Assembly (NCBI GenBank): GCA_023954375.1
Contig: JAMLIC010000038.1
Location: 1-64,000, forward strand
Direction of reading: 5' to 3'
Source of the DNA: Planctomycetota bacterium
GTDB taxonomy: Bacteria; Planctomycetota; J058
Length of the DNA stretch: 64,000 nt
The notes under the pieces were generated by a model, which saw only the letters and a list, made by a program, of their open reading frames with translations, was not told the origin of the DNA and made no database searches. The position numbers and the translations under genes are program-made. Below are positions 1-9,117 of the stretch, one piece after another (positions within the stretch are counted from its first letter, which is position 1; each line of letters starts with the position of its first letter).

Positions 1-5
1 CCCGG

Positions 6-42
6 CCCCCCCCCCCCCCGGGGGGGGGGGGGCCCCCCCCCC
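6..42. repeat. C14-G13-C10 homopolymer tract
   Basis: Bases 6-19 are all C, 20-32 all G and 33-42 all C. The G run can pair with either C run, so this could fold as a strong hairpin. It lies about 55 bases beyond the aceA stop codon, where a terminator could sit, but there is no following T-run on the minus strand. Such a tract at the very edge of the window may instead be an assembly or sequencing artefact. Confidence 0.5.
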
Positions 43-57
43 GCCGCCCCCGCCGCA

Positions 58-94
58 CCGCAACGCCCGCCATCCTCGGCCGCAGCCGCGATCA
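58..94 (-). repeat. Recurrent GC-rich 3' element, copy 1 (after aceA)
   Basis: Read on the minus strand it starts 3 bases after the aceA stop as TGATCG, then CGGCTGCGGCCG, AGGATGG and GTTGCGG. Nearly the same string follows the kinase gene at 35878-35915, and the core follows gspH at 19528-19553. All three copies share the gene's orientation and sit directly after its stop codon. The core CGGCTGCGGCCG can form a small hairpin. It may be a REP-like element or a 3'-end/termination structure. Confidence 0.55.
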
Positions 95-97
95 CAC

Positions 98-1372
98 CTA
101 GAACTGTGCGGCCTCGGTCGAGCCGCTGAGGGCGACCGTCGACGACGCGCCGCCCGAGACGACCTGGCTGACGAGGTCGAAGTAGCCGGTGCCCACCTCG
201 CGCTGGTGGCGCGTGGCGGTGTAGCCCTGCGCCTCGGCGGCGAACTCGGCCGCCTGGAGCGTGGCGTAGGCGGTCATCCCGTCCTGCCTGTAGGCGCGCG
301 CCAGGTCGAACATGCCCATGTTCAGGGCGTGGAACCCGGCCAGGGTCACGAACTGGAACCTGTAGCCCATGGCGCCCAGCTCGCGCTGGAAGCGCGCGAT
401 CGTCGCGTCGTCGAGCTTCTTCTTCCAGTTGAACGAGGGCGAGCAGTTGTAGGCCAGGAGCTTGCCCGGGAAGCGCTCGTGGACGCCCTCGGCGAAGCGG
501 CGCGCCTCGTCGAGGTCGGGGTGGCTCGTCTCGCACCAGAGCAGGTCGGCGTAGGGGGCGTAGGCGCGGGCGCGGGCGATCGCCATGTCGAGGCCGCCGG
601 TGATGCGGAAGAAGCCCTCCGGCGTGCGCTCGCCGGTGAGGAACGGGCGGTCGCGCTCGTCGACGTCCGACGTGAGCAGCCGCGCGCTGTCGGCGTCGGT
701 GCGCGCGATCAGGACCGTCGGCACGTCCAGGACGTCGGCCGCGAGGCGCGCCGAGACGAGCGTGCGCACGAACTGGCCCACCGGCAGGAGGACCTTGCCG
801 CCCAGGTGGCCGCACTTCTTCTCCGACGAGAGCTGGTCCTCGAAGTGCACGCCGGCGGCGCCCGCCTCGATCATGGCCTTCATCAGCTCGAAGGCGTTGA
901 GGGGGCCGCCGAAGCCGGCCTCGGCGTCGGCGACGAGCGGCGCGTACCACCAGCGCTGGGCGGCGCCCGCCTCCGAGCGCTCGACCTGGTCGGCGCGCTG
1001 GAGCGCCTGGTTGATCCGCCGCACCAGCGCCGGCACCGAGTTCGACGGGTAGAGCGACTGGTCGGGGTAGGTCGCCCCGGCGAGGTTCGCGTCGGCCGCG
1101 ACCTGCCAGCCGCTGACGTAGATCGCCTCGAGCCCGGCGCGCACCTGCTGCACCGCCTGCCCGCCGCTGAGCGCGCCGAGGGAGGCGACCAGCGGCCGCG
1201 TGCGCAGGAGCTCCCACAGCCGCTCGGCGCCCTGGCGGGCCAGCGAGTGCTCGATCCGCAGGGAGCCGCGCAGGCGCTCGACGTCCTCCGGCGAGTACGG
1301 GCGGACGATCCCCGCCCAGCGGTCCGGAGCCGTCGCGACGTCGCGGTCCGTCATCGTCGTCGTCATGGTCAC
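98..1372 (-). CDS. aceA: Isocitrate lyase
   Basis: Cleaves isocitrate to glyoxylate and succinate, the first step of the glyoxylate shunt, in the cytoplasm. At 424 residues it is the usual length for bacterial ICL1. The catalytic loop KKCGH is at residues 185-189 with the nucleophilic Cys187. Metal/substrate-binding acidic residues appear in VADAEAGFGG (near 147-156) and HFEDQ (176-180). It follows malate synthase by 19 bases in the same direction, so the two form an aceB-aceA operon. The ATG at 1372 has a GGGAGGGGAGG-like purine stretch just upstream. A recurrent GC-rich element and then a homopolymer tract follow the stop. The identification is secure. Confidence 0.97.
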   Translation of the reverse strand: MTMTTTMTDRDVATAPDRWAGIVRPYSPEDVERLRGSLRIEHSLARQGAERLWELLRTRPLVASLGALSGGQAVQQVRAGLEAIYVSGWQVAADANLAGATYPDQSLYPSNSVPALVRRINQALQRADQVERSEAGAAQRWWYAPLVADAEAGFGGPLNAFELMKAMIEAGAAGVHFEDQLSSEKKCGHLGGKVLLPVGQFVRTLVSARLAADVLDVPTVLIARTDADSARLLTSDVDERDRPFLTGERTPEGFFRITGGLDMAIARARAYAPYADLLWCETSHPDLDEARRFAEGVHERFPGKLLAYNCSPSFNWKKKLDDATIARFQRELGAMGYRFQFVTLAGFHALNMGMFDLARAYRQDGMTAYATLQAAEFAAEAQGYTATRHQREVGTGYFDLVSQVVSGGASSTVALSGSTEAAQF

Positions 1373-1391
1373 GTGTCCTCCCCTCCCTGTG

Positions 1392-2972
<1,581 letters not shown>

Positions 2973-2994
2973 GGCGTTCCTCCTTCCGTCACTG

Positions 2995-3083
2995 GTTTAC
3001 ATGCGCGGCGCGCAGGGCACAACAAGTCAAGTTACGTCAGGCTGTTAAGGCTGTGTTGACCGCTGCGGGTCAAGCCTGTAAAC
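2995..3083. promoter_or_regulatory. aceB promoter with inverted-repeat operator candidate
   Basis: Between divergent aceB and its likely regulator. On the minus strand TTGTTG (3025-3020) and TGTAAA (3001-2996) are 18 bases apart, a plausible -35/-10 pair for aceB. GTTTACA at 2995-3001 overlaps this -10, and its exact inverse TGTAAAC occurs at 3077-3083. A shorter inverted pair ACATG/CATGT lies at 3082-3097. This is a local AT-rich island. Binding by the ScfR-like protein is inferred from position only. Confidence 0.5.
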
Positions 3084-3146
3084 ATGTGAAGCCATGTCAA
3101 TGCCGGGGCGCGTGCGACACGGCGCGTCATAACTCCTGGAGGGCTC

Positions 3147-4577
3147 ATGGCCGAGGCGAAGCTGGGTGGGAAGGTGCGGGCCCTGCGGCGCAGGCACCGG
3201 CTGACGCAGGCGGCGCTCGCCGAGCGGCTGGGGATCTCGCCCTCGTACCTGAACCTGATCGAGCACGACCGCCGGCCGCTCACGGCCAGGCTCCTGCTCG
3301 AGCTGGCGCGGCTGTTCGAGGTCGACCTCGAGGCGTTCCGCGAGGGCGGCGCCGACGACCAGCTCGGCGACGACCTCGAGGAGGCGTTCGGCGACCCGCT
3401 CTTCGACGAGGTCGACGTCACGCGCGAGCAGCTGAAGGAGGTGGCGGCCTCGGCGCCGGGCGTGGCGAAGGGCGTGCTCCAGCTCTACCGCGCCTACCGC
3501 TCGGCGCGGGCCGCGCTCGACACCATGGGCACGCGCCTGGCGGGGGACCTGCCGGGCCTCGACCAGGTGCTCCTGCCGAGCGAGGAGGTCAACGACCTCG
3601 TGCAGCGGGCCATGAACTACTGGCCGAGCCTCGAGGCCGGGGCCGAGGCCCTGTGGCGCGACGCGGCCCTCGACGGCAACGACCTGGCGCGGGGCCTCGT
3701 CGCGCACCTCGAGCGCGTGCACAGGGTCGAGGTGCGCGTGGTCACGCTGGCGGAGAGCGGCGGCGCCCTGCGCCGCTTCGACCCCGACCGGCGCGTCCTG
3801 CACCTCGCCGAGTCGCTGCCGCCGCGCGGCCGCACCTTCCAGCTCGCGCACCAGGTCGGGCTCCTCGACCTCGAGGGCGAGCTCGACCGGCTCACGGCCG
3901 ACCCGGCGCTCACGAGCGACGACGCGCGCGCGCTCGCCCGCGGGGTCCTGGCGAACTACTTCGCCGGCGCGGTGCTCATGCCCTACGAGCGCTTCCACGA
4001 GGCGGCGCGCCGCGAGCGCCACGACGTCGAGGTCCTCGGGCACCGCTTCCGCACGAGCTTCGAGCAGGTGTGCCACCGCCTGACGACCCTGCGGCGGCCG
4101 GGCGCGGAGGGCGTGCCGTTCCACATGGTCCGCGTGGACATCGCCGGGAACATCTCCAAGCGCTTCAGCGGCGACGGGATCCGCTTCGCGCGCTTCAGCG
4201 GCGCCTGCCCGCGCTGGAACGTCCACGCCGCCTTCCTCACCCCGGGCATGATCCGCGTGCAGCTGAGCCGCATGCCCGACGGCGCGGCCTACTTCTGCTT
4301 CGCGCGCACCGTCCACAAGGACCGCGGCTCCTACCGCACGCCGCAGACGGTCTACGCCCTCGGCATGGGCTGCGCGGTCGAGCACGCGCCGCAGCTCGTC
4401 TACGCCGACGGCGTCGACCTCGACAACCTCGACGCCGCCGTGCCGATCGGGATCACCTGCCGCGTGTGCGAGCGCACCGACTGCCAGCAGCGCGCCTTCC
4501 CGTCGCTCCAGCAGCGCCTGCAGCTCGACCCGAACGTGAAGACCCTCGCCCTGTTCGCGCCGGTCACCGGCCGCTGA
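3147..4577 (+). CDS. ScfR/RamB-type transcriptional regulator (XRE HTH, degenerate ImmA/IrrE, DUF2083-like)
   Basis: A 476-residue regulator of the family that includes RamB, MccR and ScfR, which control acetate, propionate and short-chain fatty-acid metabolism. An XRE-type helix-turn-helix occupies about residues 8-64 (LTQAALAERLGISPSYLNLIE). The middle matches the ImmA/IrrE-like domain, but the usual HEXXH metallopeptidase motif is replaced by a sequence around FQLAHQV, so proteolysis is unlikely. The C-terminus holds the family's Cys cluster CRVCERTDC (residues 438-446), possibly a metal or redox site. It is divergent from aceB-aceA, which makes the glyoxylate shunt its probable target. 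The ATG is preceded by CTGGAGGGC. Confidence 0.88.
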   Translation: MAEAKLGGKVRALRRRHRLTQAALAERLGISPSYLNLIEHDRRPLTARLLLELARLFEVDLEAFREGGADDQLGDDLEEAFGDPLFDEVDVTREQLKEVAASAPGVAKGVLQLYRAYRSARAALDTMGTRLAGDLPGLDQVLLPSEEVNDLVQRAMNYWPSLEAGAEALWRDAALDGNDLARGLVAHLERVHRVEVRVVTLAESGGALRRFDPDRRVLHLAESLPPRGRTFQLAHQVGLLDLEGELDRLTADPALTSDDARALARGVLANYFAGAVLMPYERFHEAARRERHDVEVLGHRFRTSFEQVCHRLTTLRRPGAEGVPFHMVRVDIAGNISKRFSGDGIRFARFSGACPRWNVHAAFLTPGMIRVQLSRMPDGAAYFCFARTVHKDRGSYRTPQTVYALGMGCAVEHAPQLVYADGVDLDNLDAAVPIGITCRVCERTDCQQRAFPSLQQRLQLDPNVKTLALFAPVTGR

Positions 4578-4722
4578 GAGCTTGAGAACTCTTCTCTGCG
4601 CTGCCCGTGCTCGACCCGCCAGAGCGAGCGATGGGGAGGCGCGGAACGGGCCAAACACCGTTGCCCGGGCACTTGCGCCGATCGCGCCCCCCTCGCGAGC
4701 GCATCACTCATCGCAGGTCTGA

Positions 4723-4758
4723 GCTCGAGAGAAATCGCGCAGCGATTTCTTCTCGAGC
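4723..4758. other. Long hairpin in the 4578-4886 intergenic gap
   Basis: GCTCGAGA-GAAATCGC (4723-4738) pairs with GCGATTTC (4742-4749) and TCTCGAGC (4751-4758), giving a 16-bp stem with one bulged T and a 3-base loop. It lies 145 bases after the regulator's stop and 128 bases before the next start. No T-run follows, so it is not a classical terminator. The rest of the 309-base gap shows no convincing gene or promoter. Confidence 0.6.
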
Positions 4759-4886
4759 GAGGGACACGAGACGTAACCCTCCTCCGGCGTCGCCCGATCC
4801 TGGGCAGTCGACCCACCTGAAACGCACAAGTCCAACCCTCACGGGTGGTCACCGCCAGGGAACGGCGTGTGTTGTGACCCTCCTCC

Positions 4887-6974
4887 ATGATCCGGCGGGT
4901 CGCCACCCTCCTCGTCCTCGCAGCGGCGTCGCCGGTCCTGGCCCAGCCGAGCGGCCCCCTGGCGCCGCTGCGCGACACCCTCGAGCCGGCGCCGTTCGCC
5001 GTGCGGGTGGTCACGGGCGAGCCCGCCGAGCCGTCGCGGATGAACGACGACCTCGTGCGGCGGACGTTCGACGCCGTGCGCTTCGGCGCGCTCACGCGCA
5101 ACCTGCAGCGGCTGCACGCGACGAGCGACCCGGGGGTGCGCGCCCGCCTCGAGGCGGCGCGCGCCGACCTGCGCGCGCTCGGGCTCGAGGTCGTGGTCAC
5201 GGGCGACGTCCTCGTCGAGCGCGACGGGCGCACCGTGCGCGTCTCGACGGGCCTCCTCAACCGGCTCCACGGCCACGGCGCGGCCGTCGGCGAGCGGGCG
5301 CTGGCCCTCGTCCTCGCGCACGAGGCGGCCCTGGCCAGCGGCCTGCGCGGGGCGAACCTGGCCGACGCCGAGGCGGTGCGGATCCTGGAGGTCGCCGGCG
5401 CCCCGGGCGCCGACGTGCGCGGGCTGGGGCCGACCGAGGTCCGCGCCGCCGTCGAGGCCTTCCAGCCGGTCGGCGCGGCGCGCGTCGACGGCCTGTTCGG
5501 CCGCCTGCGCCAGCTCCTCACCCACGGCACGCCCGAGGCCCGGATCGAGCGGCTCACGCGGGCGGCGGCCGGCGCGGAGGTCGACGGCTTCGCCGCCTGG
5601 CGCCGGGCCGACGGCACCCTCGACTGGTCGCGCGCGGCGCGCACCGAGGGCGGCGCGCTCCTGCACTTCACCCTGGCCTTGTTCATGAAGGAGCTCGCCG
5701 TCGTCCTGCGCACGGGTGACCGCCTGCGCGTCGAGGAGTTCTTCGACGGGCTGCTCACCACCGACTTCTACGTGCACTACGGGCTGTTCACCGTCGGCGC
5801 GCGCGTTGGCGAGGTGGCCTTCGCCCGCTACCTGCAGGGGTTCATCCGCCCGCGCTTCGTGGGCGAGCTCCTGCGCAGCAACGTGGCCCTGGCCACGGGC
5901 CTCGCCCTCCCGGAGCTCGTCGCCGGCCGCCTCGAGGCGAGGACGTTCGCCCTGTCGCTCGGGGCGCTCGGCCTGTCCTCGGCGGCGGTGAAGGCCGGGG
6001 CCGGCGGCGTGCGCGGGCTGGTCGAGCTGGCGCGGCCGGCGCGCGCGGCCCGGCTCGCCGGCGCGGTCGGCTGGGTCTACACCGCGGCCGAGACGGCGGT
6101 GGTGCTCTACCTGGCCGAGCACGTCGAGGCGCAGGTGCGCGGGTGGCTCGACGCGCGGGCGGCGCGGCGCGCCGTCGCCGGCGAGGTCCGCGACCTGCTC
6201 GCGGTCGCCCGGCTGCCCGACCTCCTGCCGGACGAGCTCGAGGCGGCGCTCGACGCGCACCACGCCGCCTGGACGGCCTACCGCGACTTCTTCTACACGC
6301 CGCTCCTGGTCGAGGACGCGCGCCTGGCGGCGCGCTTCGAGCGCTTCGCCCGCGAGGCGAAGCTGGCGGCCGACGAGCGCGCGGCGGTGCTCGCGCGCGC
6401 GGCCGCGCAGCCGGCCCTGCGGCGGAACCTCGAGGAGCGCCACGGCTCGCTCGAGGGCTACGCCCGGGCGCGGGCGGCCGAGGCCGAGCGCGACCTGGGG
6501 CGGCGGATCGACGACGCGCTCGCGGCCCACCGCGCCGCCCACGCCCGCCTCGTGGGCGAGGTCTACGCGCCGGGCGACGGCCGCGAGTACCTCGGCGGCG
6601 TGGACCGGCCCGCGTGGCACGCGCTCGGCGCCGTCGCCGGGCACCCGCTCGACCCGTGGGGCGCGCGCGACGACCTCGCCGCGCGCCTCGGGCGGGCGCG
6701 CGCGCGCCGCGCCTTCGACGCCGCCCTCGAGCGCCCGTCGTCGACGCGGCTCGGCGCCTACGACGACGAGCGGCGCGTCCTCCTCGTGCTGTCCGAGGCG
6801 CTGGCGGCCCGGGCGGACCTGGGCGAGGTCGTCGCCGCGGCCCTCGACCGGGTCGACCAGACCGAGGCGCTCGACCGCGGCCTGGTCGCCCCGCGGCCGG
6901 TCGCGAGCGGCGAGGTCGGGCTCGTCGATGCGGTCGCTGCGCCCGTGCGCGCCGCCCCGCGGGTTCGGCGCTAA
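4887..6974 (+). CDS. Large exported/membrane-associated protein of unknown function
   Basis: 695 residues; I do not recognise the family. Residues 1-20 form a clear signal peptide ending ASPVLAQ. The mature part is Ala/Arg/Leu-rich and mostly helical. Residues about 140-290 contain LVLAHEAAL, a single HE pair without an HEXXH motif. Weakly hydrophobic stretches around residues 330-375 and 390-412 (GWVYTAAETAVVLYLAEHV) could be membrane segments or buried helices. The C-terminal 270 residues look like charged helical bundles. It stands alone on this strand. Its stop codon overlaps that of the decayed minus-strand gene. ATG is preceded by CCTCCTCC, not a Shine-Dalgarno, so the start is only moderately sure. 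Confidence 0.7.
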   Translation: MIRRVATLLVLAAASPVLAQPSGPLAPLRDTLEPAPFAVRVVTGEPAEPSRMNDDLVRRTFDAVRFGALTRNLQRLHATSDPGVRARLEAARADLRALGLEVVVTGDVLVERDGRTVRVSTGLLNRLHGHGAAVGERALALVLAHEAALASGLRGANLADAEAVRILEVAGAPGADVRGLGPTEVRAAVEAFQPVGAARVDGLFGRLRQLLTHGTPEARIERLTRAAAGAEVDGFAAWRRADGTLDWSRAARTEGGALLHFTLALFMKELAVVLRTGDRLRVEEFFDGLLTTDFYVHYGLFTVGARVGEVAFARYLQGFIRPRFVGELLRSNVALATGLALPELVAGRLEARTFALSLGALGLSSAAVKAGAGGVRGLVELARPARAARLAGAVGWVYTAAETAVVLYLAEHVEAQVRGWLDARAARRAVAGEVRDLLAVARLPDLLPDELEAALDAHHAAWTAYRDFFYTPLLVEDARLAARFERFAREAKLAADERAAVLARAAAQPALRRNLEERHGSLEGYARARAAEAERDLGRRIDDALAAHRAAHARLVGEVYAPGDGREYLGGVDRPAWHALGAVAGHPLDPWGARDDLAARLGRARARRAFDAALERPSSTRLGAYDDERRVLLVLSEALAARADLGEVVAAALDRVDQTEALDRGLVAPRPVASGEVGLVDAVAAPVRAAPRVRR

Positions 6975-7581
6975 GCAGGAGACGCGCAGCCCATCGCCGG
7001 CACGAGCGTCCGGAGCCGGTCTCGCCCGAGGACAGAGGTGACCGGCCAGCCCGACGAGCTCGACGTCCGACGGAAAGACCACGAAGTCCGAGGTGACGGG
7101 GAGGACGTCGGACCAGTCGAGGGCGTTCAGCTCCACGGCCACGGCGCGATGGAGCGCGACGAGCGGCCTTGAGGCGTCCTCCGCGCGGTTCAGCAACTCC
7201 CTCAGTCGGTCGCACGCCCGCAGCAGCTCCGGGTCGTCGAGCGTCAGCGCTGGCGTCGCGAAGTTCTCGAACTCGGGCGCGGCCCACACCCGATCGTCCG
7301 CGTCGGCGCGCCAGGCCGCTCGCTCTCTTTCGAGTCCGACGCCCCGGGACGGCGGCAGCAGCGTCGCGCCACTCCACGGGACGACCAGGCAGGAGGCCTG
7401 CTCCTCGATCGCCGCGCGCCGCACGACGTCGGGGATCGCGCGCACGAGCCGAGCACGGAGGGCGTCGGCGACGGACGAGATCGACGCTCCCCTGTCCTTC
7501 CGCTCGAACCTCGTGCGTCGCGCTCCAGCTGCGCCGACGACCTCGATCCCGGCCAGCCGGTCGTGAGGGTCGCCGCGGCAT
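6971..7581 (-). pseudogene. Decayed or frameshifted gene, unknown function
   Basis: Minus-strand translation of about 7560-7040 reads like a real protein, with blocks such as VRRAAIEEQASCLVVPWSG, APEFENFATPALTLDDPEL and WSDVLPVTSDFVVFPSDVE. The local GC content is lower than in the neighbouring genes. No ATG or GTG fits well at the 5' end: an ATG at 7581 is one frame off. At the 3' end the frame runs on antisense through the exported-protein gene, but skipping one base near 7042 gives a short tail (about 20 residues from GHL through GRDRLRTLVPAMG) and a stop at 6971-6973. Two single-base frame changes would make it an intact gene of about 200 codons. Family unknown. Confidence 0.45.
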
Positions 7582-7662
7582 GGTAGCGAGCAGGCCCGGA
7601 TGGCGGCGGCCTCTCGGGACCGCAAGGTGCTCCTCGTGCCTCGACGCCGCGGCGCGCGCCCG

Positions 7663-7687
7663 TACACTCGTCGCCTCGCCGAGGTGA
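7663..7687 (+). promoter_or_regulatory. -10 box and Shine-Dalgarno before a CTG start
   Basis: TACACT at 7663-7668 resembles a -10 box and GAGGTGA at 7681-7687 is a good ribosome binding site. They are placed to serve translation from the CTG at 7691. An in-frame TGA at 7685-7687 rules out any start further upstream, and the next usual start, GTG at 7820, would remove the Tat signal. Confidence 0.5.
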
Positions 7688-7690
7688 CCT

Positions 7691-9046
7691 CTGACCCCGC
7701 TCTCGCGCCGTGACCTCCTCCGCCGCGCCGGCTACCTGGGCCTCCTGAGCCTGTCGCCGGCCCTGCCGCTGCCGCGCCTCGCCGCCGCGGAGGGCGACGC
7801 CGCCGGCTACGGCCCGCTCGTGCCGGACCCGCTGAAGGTGTTCGACCTCCCCGCCGGGTTCGAGTACGTGGTGCTCTCGAGCACGGGCGAGCGCATGACC
7901 GACGGGCTCAGCGTCCCCGCCGGCCACGACGGCATGGCCGCGTTCACGGGCCCCGACGGGCTGACGCTCGTCGTGCGCAACCACGAGCTGGACGCGCGGC
8001 AGGCGCCGGCGTTCGGCCGCGTCGGCGCGCCGCTGGCCGGCGTCGACCCGGCGAAGCTCTACGACGCCGGCCACGGCCGGACGCCGAGCGCCGGCGGCAC
8101 GACGACGCTCGTCTACGACACGCGCGGGCGCCGGCTCGTGCGCCACTTCCTCAGCCTGGGCGGGACCGTGCGCAACTGCGCCGGCGGGCCGACGCCCTGG
8201 GGCTCGTGGATCACGTGCGAGGAGGCGGTCGTCCCGGTGGTCGGCCCCTACGCGCGCGACCACGGCTGGTGCTTCGAGGTGCCCGCCACGGCCGAGCCCG
8301 TCCTGCACGAGGCCGTCCCGCTGCGGGGGCTGGGGCGCTTCAACCACGAGGCGGCCGCCGTCGACCCGCGCACGGGGATCGTCTACCTGACCGAGGACCG
8401 CCACGACGGCCTCCTCTACCGCTTCGTCCCCGAGCGCCCGGGCTCGGAGGGGCTGCGCGGCCCGGGCCGGCTCCAGGCGCTCGCGATCCGCGGGCGGCCG
8501 GGCGCGAGCACGAAGAACGCGCCGGACACGGTCGTGCCCGTGGGCGGCGAGGTGGCCGTGCGCTGGGTCGACCTCGACGGGGCCGACGCCCCCGACGACG
8601 ACCTGCGCTACCGCGGCCACGCGGCCGGCGCGGCGCAGTTCTCGCGCGGCGAGGGGCTCTGGTGGGGCGGCGACGCCCTGTTCGTGTGCTGCACCTCGGG
8701 CGGGCGGTCGGGCAAGGGGCAGGTGTGGCGGCTCACGCCGGGCGAGGGGCGCGACGACCGGCTGGCGCTCGTCCTCGAGCCGAACGACCCGAGCGTGCTC
8801 GACCACTGCGACAACGTGACCGTCGCGCCCTGGGGCGACCTCGTCCTGTGCGAGGACGGCCCCGGCGACAACGGCCTCGTCGGCGTCACGCCCGACGGCC
8901 GGGCCTACCGGCTCGGCCGCAACGCGGCCAACGAGTCCGAGCTGTGCGGGGCGTGCTTCTCGCCCGACGGGACGACGCTGTTCGTGAACGTGCAGCGGCC
9001 CGGCTACACCCTCGCGATCACGGGGCCGTGGCGGCGGGTGGGATGA
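7691..9046 (+). CDS. Tat-exported DUF839/PhoX-family protein
   Basis: Member of the DUF839 family, which includes PhoX-type phosphatases; such proteins are beta-propellers exported through Tat. The frame from 7691 begins LTPLSRRDLLRRAGYLGLLS, a textbook twin-arginine signal, followed by a hydrophobic run and an Ala-rich cleavage region. The mature region has family blocks: LPAGFEYVVLSSTGERM, VRNHEL, NCAGGPTPWGSWITCEE, GRFNHEAAAVDPRTGIVYLT and LTPGEGRDDRLALVLE. The Tat signal precedes the first GTG (7820), and the only available initiator after the upstream stop is CTG at 7691, backed by GAGGTGA. Start from CTG is therefore inferred. Phosphatase activity is possible but not shown. 451 residues from CTG. 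Confidence 0.85.
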   Translation: MTPLSRRDLLRRAGYLGLLSLSPALPLPRLAAAEGDAAGYGPLVPDPLKVFDLPAGFEYVVLSSTGERMTDGLSVPAGHDGMAAFTGPDGLTLVVRNHELDARQAPAFGRVGAPLAGVDPAKLYDAGHGRTPSAGGTTTLVYDTRGRRLVRHFLSLGGTVRNCAGGPTPWGSWITCEEAVVPVVGPYARDHGWCFEVPATAEPVLHEAVPLRGLGRFNHEAAAVDPRTGIVYLTEDRHDGLLYRFVPERPGSEGLRGPGRLQALAIRGRPGASTKNAPDTVVPVGGEVAVRWVDLDGADAPDDDLRYRGHAAGAAQFSRGEGLWWGGDALFVCCTSGGRSGKGQVWRLTPGEGRDDRLALVLEPNDPSVLDHCDNVTVAPWGDLVLCEDGPGDNGLVGVTPDGRAYRLGRNAANESELCGACFSPDGTTLFVNVQRPGYTLAITGPWRRVG

Positions 9047-9117
9047 ACGGGTAGAGCGAGCCTCGCGCAGGCAGGAGCGGTTGCGTCGCCGCGGGCCCCC
9101 GAGGAGCATGGCGCGCC

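Noticed and set aside
4839..7667. 942-codon minus-strand ORF
   Set aside because: Only its first part (about 7560-7040) looks like protein. The rest is a GC-rich antisense shadow of the exported-protein gene at 4887-6974.
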